From Aurelia coerulea (lineage: Eukaryota > Cnidaria > Scyphozoa > Semaeostomeae > Ulmaridae), in contig CM076948.1 in assembly GCA_039566865.1 (NCBI GenBank), forward strand, positions 25,977,001 through 26,041,000: a DNA stretch of 64,000 nucleotides. Direction: 5' to 3'. The translations under genes were made by a program, and so were the position numbers. Numbering within the stretch: position 1 is the first letter of the stretch; the number at the start of each line of letters is the position of its first letter. Under the pieces are notes generated by a model, which saw only the letters and a program-made list of their open reading frames with translations, made no database searches and had not been told where the DNA came from. This document shows positions 1-12,000 of this stretch, one piece after another.

Positions 1-3000
1 ATAACAACAGAAGGCAGCTTGTTTTGTTGTTTGAGGGCTTGACTAACATCATACTCGATACCAGCATCTTGTAATTTCTCTGATTTTACAAGTCTGTCTT
101 CCGGTTCGTTGCCTTCAATCTCGACATTCCCTCCTGCTTCGACGTTCTCCCCTGTTCCAGTGATCCCTCCTACTTCTGAGTTCCCCTCCGCTCCCATTTT
201 TACTGCTGCTCCCATTTTCCCTGCTGCTTCCCCATTCCCTCCCGTTCCAGCATTTTCTCCTGCTTCCACATTCTCTTTGGCAGCGGCTGCCGTCTCTATT
301 TTAGCAGCTTCATCCTCTAATGCGTTCAAATTCAGGCCTGCACTTTCTTCAGCACTCGGCAACTCAACACCCGGCCCTGAGATATCCTGCAATGCATGGT
401 CAGCGGCATCAGCTGTCGTATCAATTGGTATCTTCCCCGTTGGCTCTTCGTACATTGCTGGATCTGATGCATACCCTAGTCCCAGTCCGGCATTTAGCCC
501 TGCTAAGTATCCAGTATTTGATTTAACAGCACTGACAGAACTCGTGGGTTCTGCTTCCAAGGCTAGTTTGTCTTGTAGATCGATGTAGCTAGATTCTCCA
601 TGACTTGCCTTGGGCCGTTCTTCCTGGCCTTCTGTCGGGGCCTCAAGCCCTTCTGTCTGACCATCCTTTGTATCGGCTGAAACGTTCAGCTTTTCAACAT
701 GTTTGTTCACATGGCTTGGCTGCTTCAATAATATTTTTCCTTCCTGGTGTTTGAAGTTTTGAATCCTTTCGCTTCCATGGACATGCTTATTATTACCCTT
801 CAAAAGTTCACTAGGCTTAGAAGTTAAAGGTTCAGTTTTAACGTTTTGACTGTTTTGAAGATTTGAACTATGAGGTCCTGAGCTACCATGATTAGATTTA
901 GTATTAGATTCCACACCGTCTTCAAATGACGGGTGCATTGCCTTAGAAGGTTCATCCATAGCTACACCTTTTGATTCAGCCTCTCTATGATGGTTTGAAT
1001 TCTGTCTCCCAGCTTTGAATGAAACCCCTTTTGACTCAGCCTCTCTATCCCTGCTTTAAATGACACCCCTTTCGTTTCAGCCTCTTTATCATTAAAATGA
1101 TGGTTCGAATTCTGTCTCTCTGCTTTAAATGACACCCCTTTCGTTTCAGCCTCTTTATCATTAAAATGATGGTTTGAGTTCTGTGGGGATGATAGCCCTG
1201 TTGCTTCAGTCTCTTTGTGGTGAAAAAGGCTGTTTGAGATATGTTGATCTGGCACAGATGACATAATGTTTGTTCCAGTTTCAGCATGATTATTATGATG
1301 GTTCAAGCTTTGCTCTCCTGGTTTGAAAGCCATCCCTTTCGTTGGGGGACAATCTTCAAAATTGAGGCTGTTCGGCCCACAAGGTGATACAAGTTTACTT
1401 GGCGCCTCGTCATTCTCCAAAGGTAAACCCTTTTTGGGGGCCTTAGAGACGAAATGACTTGTTGTGGGGTGCTGTGAGGCCAAGAAGTTATTCCCAATTT
1501 TATTATTGTTATGATTTGAAGTAAATTTGGTGAGAGGAGAAGTTTGGTGCTGAGTATGCTGGGTAAAATGATGATTATTCGAAACTTCATTCCCTGTCTG
1601 CTGCACTTTTGAGGTAGATTGTACGCCCTTATCGCGGGTCGTATTATGTAGCTGGTTCCCGTAATAATTTTGGTGATTATTTACCATCTCAGATTCCAAA
1701 TTTTGATTCTTGTGATTTGATTTGATTCCTGTGATCTGTTTACTTTCAAAGTTATCACTATCAGAATTCTTTCCGTGAAATGTTTGGTGGCCTGCAATCT
1801 CAAATTCTGAATCCTCTTCATTAAGTCTTGTTGAAGTTTTCAGAGCTAGCTTTTCACTGGCAGAAGAACTGATCTTTTGACCATTCTCTTTACTATTACC
1901 AACGTTTCCTTTCCCAGCAAAATTAATCATGTTTGGCTTGATTTCAGATCCATCTTTGCTGTGTGAAAGGCCATTAAAATGGTCAACTTCTTCGGTTTTG
2001 AAATTCTCATGTTTGGGTTTGTCCAACATGATCTCATTTCCCTTGCTACCTTTAAAATTTTGATGCGAAAAAGAGTTTAAATGGTGTGACTTTATATTTT
2101 GCACTAGTTCGAATTCATTATTCGTCGAACTTGTTTCCGGCTGAAATTCTGCAGCATCAGGAACGTTGATGTTAAAGGAATGCTCGTGGCTAGGCCGGGA
2201 ATGGCCTAAGTTCGTGGCTAAGTGACTAACTTTAGTATTTTCTGTGTTTGCTGTTGACGAAAACATCTTGCTAGAAACTGGAATATTATTGATACTAATT
2301 CCTATTCCATTGTCCAATTTGCTAGCACCAGTATGGAAAGAATTCTTGGCGGGACCTTTGGGAGCTTGTGGTACCGTCTTCACTGGTGTAAATTCCGCAC
2401 TTGGCCTGGCAAAAGTAAACTCTTTATTTTTCCGTTTGGAAGACGAATCAACGAAGCTTTTTGTACTCTCATAGGAATGCTTATTGGTTGGTGTCATCCT
2501 ACCAGCAAACTTCCGAGATGTTTTCGTATCTTTAAACGAGATGTTTTTAAAAGTTTTCGCTGGAGTTTTCGCATATTTTCGGCTGTTGGTAGGTCTTGTT
2601 TTACTCGAATACTGCCGTGATGTCGGTCTCTTCCTTGTCGAATAATAGCGAGAAGTTTGTTGTAGTTTTGCTGCATGATACTTGGATGTTGGTTTCGTAT
2701 AATGACGAGACGTGCCTCGGACAGCATGAGTTGTTTTGTGATGCATCTTGGTATATGCGGAATGACTAGGCCATCTGCTTGCATGCCTACTAGTGGGCCT
2801 AACCCCTTCAAGTTCTCGATTGCAGCTATGAAAACTTCCTTTTTCAACATTGCTCCTGATAGTACCAAGGTCATTACCGGCTTTGTAATACCGGGCAACA
2901 ACATATGAACAGACTTCTCCGTGTTTTTCTTTGCTTGCAGCGAGTCCGACTCCAAGTGTTCTTGTATCCTTCCAAATGAGCTGTGTGAAGTGTCCGGTGC

Positions 3001-3056
3001 CCGGTTGCTTACCATCGTCATCAAAGTTGAAACCCGGACTGCAAACTTCATTGTAC
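1..3056 (-). CDS. CAP domain 2, C-terminal half, plus long disordered tail (frameshifted, runs off window)
   Basis: The acceptor CTCTCCAG lies before 3056. It begins YNEVCSPGFNFDDDGKQ, then has the CAP1 signature GTGHFTQLIWKDTRTLGVG and CAP2 VCSYVVARYYKAG. Here the His of GHFTQ and the Glu of WYNE are both present, so domain 2 keeps all four cavity residues. From about 2780 down the protein is low complexity: Thr/Arg/Lys/Ser-rich first (TSRHYTKPTSK), then Asn/His/Ser/Glu-rich, then Gly/Ala/Glu-rich (ENVEAGGNVEIEGN). The open frame ends at the TAG at 962-964, but the frame shifted by one base is open from 1058 to the window edge and keeps the same composition and repeat motif, so the two parts belong together across a frameshift at about 1051. 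Confidence 0.8.
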
Positions 3057-6000
3057 CTGGAGAGGAAGTGTTGTCATAGTTTAGTCCTACACGTTTTGAA
3101 AGTTATAACGGATTGAAATGTATGCAACAAAGAGAAGCAATAAAAATTTTGCTTTGCTAGAATAAGAAATTATAGCCAATAACGAACTATGCTTTTGTCA
3201 ATATTTCTAATGTTTTAAAGTTTATAAAAATCCTGAGGTCTGCTGTAGTCAGAATAATGCCTCCCACTACAACATTGATCCCAAGCTCCGTACTGAAAGA
3301 GCCATTGTAACCCAAGGTCCTTTGAGGGCACATTGCAAGTTCAGACTGCCTAAAAATCAAATCTGGCCATAGCAGAAAATTTGGACCCACACTGCGGTAG
3401 ATCAGAATCGAACGACATTTTGCTACATTTTGCAGAATTTTCGAATGTGCACAATAGTGATAGGAGCTCTAACACCACTCGATCGAACCTCACGTATGGA
3501 AATGTATAAAAATAACGCTCGATCCAGGCTCTTTTGTAGAATAGCTAAAAGGCCTATTCATAGAAAAGTTTGACTCTAATTGAATGTTCTATTATAATAA
3601 CTACTGCGGTGCGGATACATATTTTTTGCTTATGCCAAATCTAATTTTCAGACATCCTGAAATTTTCGTGTGCCTGAAAAGGACGATGGCTCTTTAAAAG
3701 CGATGCCAAAAATAAAATCAAAATTATCTAATTACAGAACAAAACAAATTAAGGAAAGCAAACTAAAATGAAATAAAACGAAGAAATAAAATAACAGGAG
3801 AAAACTGTTTAGGAGTAGATTTTGAATTTCAGAATTTTCGTTTGAATGCTGCAAAATTTCTTACCACTTTTTGAGCACTTGAGCTGCAGAAGGCATACCA
3901 CCACTCTTTATGCATAGCTTCTCAATGCTTTCTCCAGTATCTGGTCGATATTTCATTGAAGAATGTGCGACAGATCCTGTCCTTGCAAGTTCATTAGCAT
4001 ACAATTGACTTTCTCGACTCAATTTTGAATTTAGAAACAGGAATGGTGAAGAATGAACGTGTCTGTATTTGTTGTGCTCTTTTGCCATGTCTCTTTGGAA
4101 TTTGTAAAGAGCTGAAAGAAATGAAATGGAAAAAGGCAATGAGTCATGAGACATATCTTAGAGGACACTGAGGTCTAGTAGTGCGTTGCTGCTAGACGTT
4201 CTCCGGTGCAAATGCAAGACTCTGGGTACTCGCTCCTTCAGATATACAGGACCCACTTTATGGAATGATTTAACATTAGAAATTAGGAGTGCAAAGGACA
4301 TAAACAGTTTTAAATCACAGCTTAAAACACACCTTTTTAGAATAGCTTATAATCTATAATTTTCTAAATATTCTTACATTTGTACATTCCCTAGAATATT
4401 GTATTATACCATAGACGAGGACTTTAAAAAATAGCTATAACTATAAAACAACTATCCAGTCTTTATGAAAACTCAAATTGAGTATACCACCACAGGAATT
4501 AACAAAGCTGGTCTTAAAATAAAAGGGAGTTCTTCTGCCATAGGGGATCATATTAACCAATCAGGACACGCCGCGTCGGTTAATGATTTCTCTATTTTAG
4601 ATAGAGCCAATAATGATTTTGACTTGCTCATTCACGAAAGCCTTTTGATTTTACGAGATCGACCTGAACTTAATTCACAGCAGTCATCTATCCCTTTAGT
4701 TCTTTTTTGATTTCATCCTCTTGGGACTTAGGCCTCGGGTTCCCTCTCGCGTAGGAAATGTAACTCACGCTTGTTTTTCCCTTAACTCTTGTTTATCTTA
4801 GGGTATAAATTACTGTTTATCTCTTAATTAATTGCTGATGATGAACCTAGACAGGTTCGAAACGTACAACATGTTTAATTCAATAATTTCTTAACCGTTT
4901 ATGTCTACTGATTTATGTCAACTATCGATTTGTGTCAACTACTGATTTTGTCAACCACCGATTTTTGTCAACTTTACTGGAATGTCTATATGAAGAATAA
5001 TGAAATATACAATGATTGTCGTCGCTTGTCTCATCCTTCAAATTGAGTATTTGAGAATTTTGGCCACTTTCGAAGCCTTCAAAATCATCGTATTTTCAAA
5101 TTCCTGTTCAGCAAAAATGTATGTAAAACTGAAAAATCACAGAAATTGTAAAAGGAAATTTGGCTCTTCAGCTATCAACTAACAGTTAATCTATCAAAGC
5201 CCAGCAAGTAATTTGGGTGATATGAAATTTCAAAGAGTTCTGGCAAAACCATATTACTTTAAAGTACGCACTGAATCTGTCCAAAAAGTTTTCTATCACC
5301 TTTCACATTATTACTTGAAGAAATAGTAACTGCAACTAATTCTATCAAAAGGCAAATTTAAATTTTAAAGCTAAGCGTTGTTTATACCTACTTCATGTAC
5401 TCAAATGACCACACACTTGGGAAATTGTCTCTTTACCCGCATCATGCTTTTCTTGACACGAAATTCTTAACTTGCGTGAAAAGAAAGCTTCCTCAACGTT
5501 AAATCCATTTAAAGGGAATAGGCATAGCTATATCGACAAGCTGCTATAAATAGGCTCAAGAAACGCCCACAAACCCATTGTTTCCTTTGCCACACAATGA
5601 AACCGCAGGCGTCAAAGTTGTTGAATACAATAGATTATATTTTTAACTAGGCCCGGGCCAGCTTTTAACTATGTCGATTCCCTTTAACCATGATACAAAA
5701 AACGTTTCACTTACTTTCTTGCGGGATGAAGATGAGTTCATTTCCAATTAACGCATGCTCATTAATCCTTCCTTCAAGATATTGCCTTGAATTTGCTCCA
5801 ACCTCATCCGTGTTACTAAGAGCTGTCGCAGATTTCATCTTGCTAAATCCTGAAAATCTATCAAATCCAGATTGCAAGTTTAGGCCAACGACTGAAGCCT
5901 CACCAAGAGCTGTTTTATCCGGATTGAAAATGCCCGATGATGAGCTTTTGGGGCAGTTTGATTTGCAAATCGGTGTTTCTGTTTTTGTGTCAGTCTTTTC

Positions 6001-9000
6001 TGTACTCGATTCTAAAGCATGGCGGTTCTCATCTGGGCTCCCAGTTTGCAAATGTCCTGCCATATTGGAAACATGTTTATTTTCCATTTCAGTGTCCTTG
6101 CTCCCTTGTTTACTAAATCCTTCCCGTGTTGAAATTTTCAAGGCTTCGTGGTCCTCCTTCGGGGACTTCTCAAGCTCATTGCTCGGTGAATCTTTTATGA
6201 AATCCGCATCATCATATTTTGTGAGTATCCTATTGCCTGTTCTTCCATTAAAATTGCTACCACTTTGACCCTCCTGGGATTTCGATACTTGAATATTACC
6301 TGAATGCTGCGAGGAAGTGAGATTTGTCATTTTCTCAGTCGCTAATGATTTATGGTCATTGTTTCCAGTCTCATGTGTACCAACGTTTGAATCACCTTGA
6401 AATTTCTCATTTCCGCTAAATTTGGTAAACTCATCGTTTTTTCTCTGACCATGAAAACTGAGATGATCGGACCGTCCAGTTCCAAATTGACTGCCACCGG
6501 ATCCTTTATTAGATTCCGGCAGCATCTGACTAATACCCGGAGATTTGACTTGATTGCTTGCGAATTCTGATATTGAGTGCCCGGTATTTTCGTTCGATGA
6601 TATCCCCTTGTAAGATTGTAAGTTAGGTACTTTGGTATCGGTGTCTGCGTTTGAGAACGTCTTGGTAGTTTTATGCCCCTCGTCAAATTTTACGATATTT
6701 CCACTAGTTGTTGAATGCAACTGTTTCAAATTATTCGCATTTCCTTTAGCGTTCGCTTCCATGAGGTCAAATTGTGAGTCATCTTGGGAGGAAGTTGTGC
6801 GCTCTTGGGATTTCGATGCTCTATCTTTCATCGAAGACACAGAACTCTCTTGGGGATTGGACTCTTTTTCTAAGTTCAAATTATTGCCATTCCTTGACTT
6901 TTCCATACCTTGTCTGTCTGATCCAAACGTTTCTTCACTAGAATGAGAATTTTGGTAATGTTCACCAGAGTCCGTTTGCTTATCATTTTTGCTTGAAGGG
7001 GAACCGTGGAATGAATGCGTTGGCCTCATATGAATAACAAAATGGTGGTCGTTCTGTTTGTCAATAACAGGAGAGAAGGATTTATGTCCCGATTTTTCGC
7101 CATGAATTGAAACTGAACCACTTTCTTGAGTCTCTTTCAGGCCAGTCCGTTCCTCGTTTTCAATTCTTTGATGGCCTTTATGTGAAGCAATTAACTCCTC
7201 TGTATTTTCGCTATCTGGGTTGATTTTCGAATGAAATCTGTTTACAACAGGCTTCTCAAATTCAGAGTTCGAAGCTAAAACTTGAGAGTGAAATTTCGTT
7301 TCTTCTTTATCATTCCTATAAAGTTCTGGCTTCTCATATCGTATATTGATAAATCCATTTCCAACACTGATTGTCGTGATGTTATTATTCTCCTTGACAT
7401 CTTTATTTCCACTGACTCGAACGTTGTTAAATGAAGGTAGTTTCTGAGAGACTTTATCAACAATGCCTTGTACATCGTTATCAGCTAGCTTGCTCGTTTT
7501 TACATCAGCCAACATATTCTGACTGAAGTGATGTTCGTTTAGGCGTGTTTCTTTCACAGGGTTTTTACCAGAAGGGTTATGATTGTTTGTCTCAGGGCCG
7601 GTAAATTCAGTTTCCTTATTGATGCTCTTCGGGTTTTCATTTGCAAGAACATTTTCTGCAGGACTGTCATGCCTCCGTCCTTCATCCACGAGGAATTTGT
7701 TTTGGTCTTTCCTTTCAGATTTTTTCCCACTCATTTTACCTCCGCTTCCTGCATCACTACTTTCTACCTGGTACCCTACTTGTTCTCTGTGCTCTGTTGT
7801 TTTATTTTGAGAAGCTTGGCCTCCTGTCTGTTCCAATTTTCCTGTAGAGCCACTTTGCTTCAAGGAAGCACTGACCGGCAAGGACTGCCAATTACTTCCA
7901 CTATTCTCTTTCGTAGCACTGTGCGAATCGCTACCACGGTTTCCCAGACCTACCGTTTCGTGTGAGACTAAATGTTCGCTGTCTACCCTACCAAGGGTTT
8001 TCTGACTTGAGGCATCGACCTGACTTTCACGGTCAACAGAATCACTAAATTTCTGATCTACGCTCTTCGTTGGGGAGCTTCCTCCCGATTTACTTTCCTT
8101 TTCTTCCTTAGGTGAAATGAACTCGCTTGATTCTTCCTCGTGGTTGCGACCTGATTTCAGATTGTCTTCAGTCGATTTTCCATTACTTCTATCAGGTAGT
8201 AGCTCGGCTCCATGGAGGCCTAATTTGTGATGTTCCTCTACGTTGCTACTAAATGAAAACTCAGCTTCCTTGGACTTCTCCAAATTTCCCTCATCTCGCA
8301 CAAGATTTGAACCAGGACCATTCAAATCACTCATTTCAATTATGTGACCAATAACGGGCGATTTATCATCACTAAACGTATTATCGACACCATTCTGACT
8401 CTCTTTCAATTTCCTTTCATGTTCCACCATTTTCAAAGCTGGTTTCTTCTCAAAAATATTATCTTCTTGTGCCAAAACTTGTTTCTCTAAATTCATGAAT
8501 TTACTATCAGAAACTCTCCCGTGATGTTGTTTCTTCTTCTCAATACTGTGATCAGCAATTTCAGCAAAATCAATAAGTTTTACAAACTTTCTATTATTGA
8601 TAATATTTTGATTATCGTCATGATTTTCTTGTTTGGCTTTCTGTCGCAAATGGTCATTACTTGCGGGCTTACTTTCCCAATTATTTTCTTGTTTGGCTTT
8701 CTGTCGCAAATGGTCATTACTTGCGGGCTTACTTTCCCAATTATTTTCTAGTTTATGGCTTTCGAATCCCTTGCTTTTCAAGTAATGTTCCTCGACTGGT
8801 TCTAACTTGTCTTCATTTGCCAGCGAGCCAAATTTTTCAGCCGGTATTACTCCAGGTTCAGTGTTAGTGCCGATTCTGTTTATTGATGCAGAATGCTTGT
8901 CTTCCTTCAGGGCTGTGTTCTCGTGGACTGTGTTGAATTCGTTTGACCCAATATCATTGCTTCCTACTTTTGGACCAAATGCTGCATGACTCCCATCCTT

Positions 9001-12000
9001 GAAACTATTCTCTGATTTTTGGTCTGGTAAATTTTCATGCGCTATAGGCGCAGCTTGAGGAGAACTCTCATTGTGTAATTCTGGCCTAAAGCTTTGCTTA
9101 TTATCAGCTTGATCGGGAAGCTTCAAAGTTTGATTTCCGGCGGAAACATTCAAATGATGCATGGGAACTAGGACACTTGAATTGGTCGTAACTATTTTAA
9201 AATTATCTGGTCTGAAGCTGGCTAATGTTTTATTATCTGCAAGCTGATTTGGATTCGTACTCGAACTTCCTTGACTCGTAATATTGCGCCCAGAAACCAC
9301 TCCTGAGCCATGGCTTTTATCAGTGTTATTCACTTTGTCACTTTCATCAGTGAAACCATAATCAGGTTCATTTCTCTCCCTTGCGTATGTCGAAGTGCCA
9401 TCACTCTCAAGCTGCTTTGGAATAAAATAATCATCATTACTTGCAGGGTCACCATTATGCATCAATTTCTTCGCGATCTTCAAATACGTTTCTGAATCAT
9501 CCTTGTTCTTATTGTCCTTTCCTTTTCTGTCTTCGAACATCAGCTTCAGCGGAGCGGTTTCTTCATCTGCAACTACCCGCGTGGGATTCTCTTGACCGTC
9601 AATCCGGTCGCTTTTCGTTGTACCCTTTACATGATCACTCTTCAACTGTTGTTCCGGAGTTTGAGCATTCCCATTCACAAAATCACTCATATGATATCCC
9701 AAATTCCGATCAACATTCTTAGCTCCGGTTTCGATAAATTTTGCCGGTTGCTCGATATTTTTGCCTTCATTCAATCGATCCGTGCGACCTTCTTTATCGT
9801 TAAAGAACTCCTCAGATGCGGTCAAAATATGCCCGGTTTTACCTGTGAAGTTTACAACCGGTTTGAAGTTTGATTCCTGCGGCATCATAGTTTTTCCTTT
9901 ACTGTCCGGTTTATCATCTCCTACCATGATTTGAATCATCGAATCATTCTTCGTTTGCAAAAATTTTGGAAATGTGATATTTATCAACATTGGAACTTTT
10001 GGGGTCGGTTCATTTGCAGCGACTTTAAAGCCATTTACTTGTGGTCCAGTAAATTTCTGATCACTGGTCGAGCCAGCCGGAATTTGCATTCCTGGTCCGG
10101 TATTTTCAACCGAAGGCTTAGATGCCATTTGCATTCCTTGTCCGTTATTCACCGGAACTTGCATTCCTGGTCCGGCATTTTCAACTGAAGGCTTCGATCC
10201 CAAAGCACTGGCATCAATTCTGCTAGGTTGCCTTGCATTATCATTATTCAGCTTTGACAACCCAAGAATGCCCGGGATGTTTTCTACTGGCGCAGAGGAG
10301 CTTTGGCTTGTACCAAATGTGCTTTGGCCAGCACCGGGCGAGCTTTGGCCCGTACCAACAAAGCCTTTCGATGCTTCAGAAAGGCTCTGGCTAGCCTTTG
10401 GATCACTCTGCATTGTCGCAGATGTCATAGGTCCGAGTCCTGCGGAAACTCTGCCATCGTTCCGCATGTAGCTACTTCCAGCTGTCAAAGGTCCATTGTT
10501 TTCTTTCTTTTCTTCGACTTTCTTGATTTCAGGCAAAACCGGACGCGGTTTGGAAACTTGTGGTTTGTTGGGTAGTTTCTCTTGTTTCATCAATTGTTCT
10601 TGTTTCATCGATTGCCCTTGTTTCATCAATTGTTCTTGTTTCATCGATTGCCTTTGTTTCATCGATTGTTCTTGTTTCGTCGATTGTTCTTCATTCATCG
10701 ATTGCATTGTTTGTTTTGATGGTACAGGATTCCTGTCGTCATCTGAATTCATTTTAGCATTTGGAGGCTCTTTTGCAGGAGATGAATCTATGAGATAATT
10801 ATCGATTGATCAAGAAAAAAAGAGATGCAAGTTTGAAAATAAACGATTCCACGAAAGCTAAAGTTTTAGTTAATGATTCATTTTGGATGAGGATATCTTT
10901 CGAGAACGAACATTTTAAGGAGATCGCTTCTAGCTCTAAAAACAGAAAATAGAAAAATTTGCAAAAAATCCTAGAATCTAATTCAGGCTTCGTGCTAAAG
11001 ATTAAGTCATGAATCTTCAAAATCGGTCCAGTGTACGATTTATTGTGGCCTGCCAAACGTGCATAGTTTATTTTGGCGCACCCGGTATGTTTCCAGAACT
11101 AGAGTTAAGTCGAATGCTTGAGCAATGTTATTGATCAAATTAATATTTCCGAAAAAATTACGAACCTTCTTTGCTCGCAATATTTCCTTTCACCACGCAA
11201 GAAGAATTACAAATACCATCTTTAGAGAAGGTTCCTTTGGGCACATTTTCCAAGAAACTGGTTTTATCTCCTTCAGGTGAATATCTAGCTACGATGTACG
11301 TGCATAAATTTCCATCTCGGTTTGACACTGCTTTTCCCATTCCAAGAAATGATGTGGCTTTCCAAACAAGTTGTGCAAATGGTTCAACTCCCTTTTTGTA
11401 GCCATTAAAATCGAAGCCCTTTTCACATGCTTTGCTATACCTGAAAGATCAATATTATTGATAAAAGACACCTTCCTCATGTAAAAGACTTCACAGATCT
11501 AATGTCAGACTTTGGAAATGATTTTGCCAATAAAACAATGTCACAAAGTTAGAAAGACTTTACAGATCTAATGCAGATTAAAGAAGAGAAATATGCTTAT
11601 TGTGGATACCTAATAAGAAGAGAAGGGCTTCAAAGGCTTCTCCTAGAAGGGAAGTTCAACGGGAAGAGAGGGAGAGACAGACCAAGAGCAATATAGTTTG
11701 ATAAAATTAAAGATGGAACTGGAATGAACTATACAGAGGCCACAAGAAAGGCACAGCATAGGGAGGATTGGGCATCCATGACAGCCAACCTGCTGAGGGC
11801 AGAAGGCACCTAATGACGACCACGACGGCTACAGATCTAATGGCAGATTTTGGAAATGATTTTGCCAATAAAACCATGTCACAAAATCAAAAACATAACT
11901 TGTTGATTGAAAAGATTTTATAAACCTTGTGGCAGTTTTGGAAATGATTTTGTCAATAAAATAATGCCATAAAATCAGATATGGGTGTACTCTCTGGATG

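Noticed and set aside
109..588. Plus-strand open frame of 159 codons, Pro/Phe/Ser-rich
   Set aside because: It is the antisense of the Gly/Ala/Glu-rich tail of the CAP gene.
3187..3390. Minus-strand open frame of 67 codons in the intron of CAP domain 2
   Set aside because: No CAP similarity; the direct join 3865 to 3056 restores the WYNE motif without it.
5690..6268. Plus-strand open frames over the giant linker exon (here and near 6632, 7579, 10268, 10496)
   Set aside because: Shadows of the minus-strand exon; repetitive amino acids follow from the antisense repeat.
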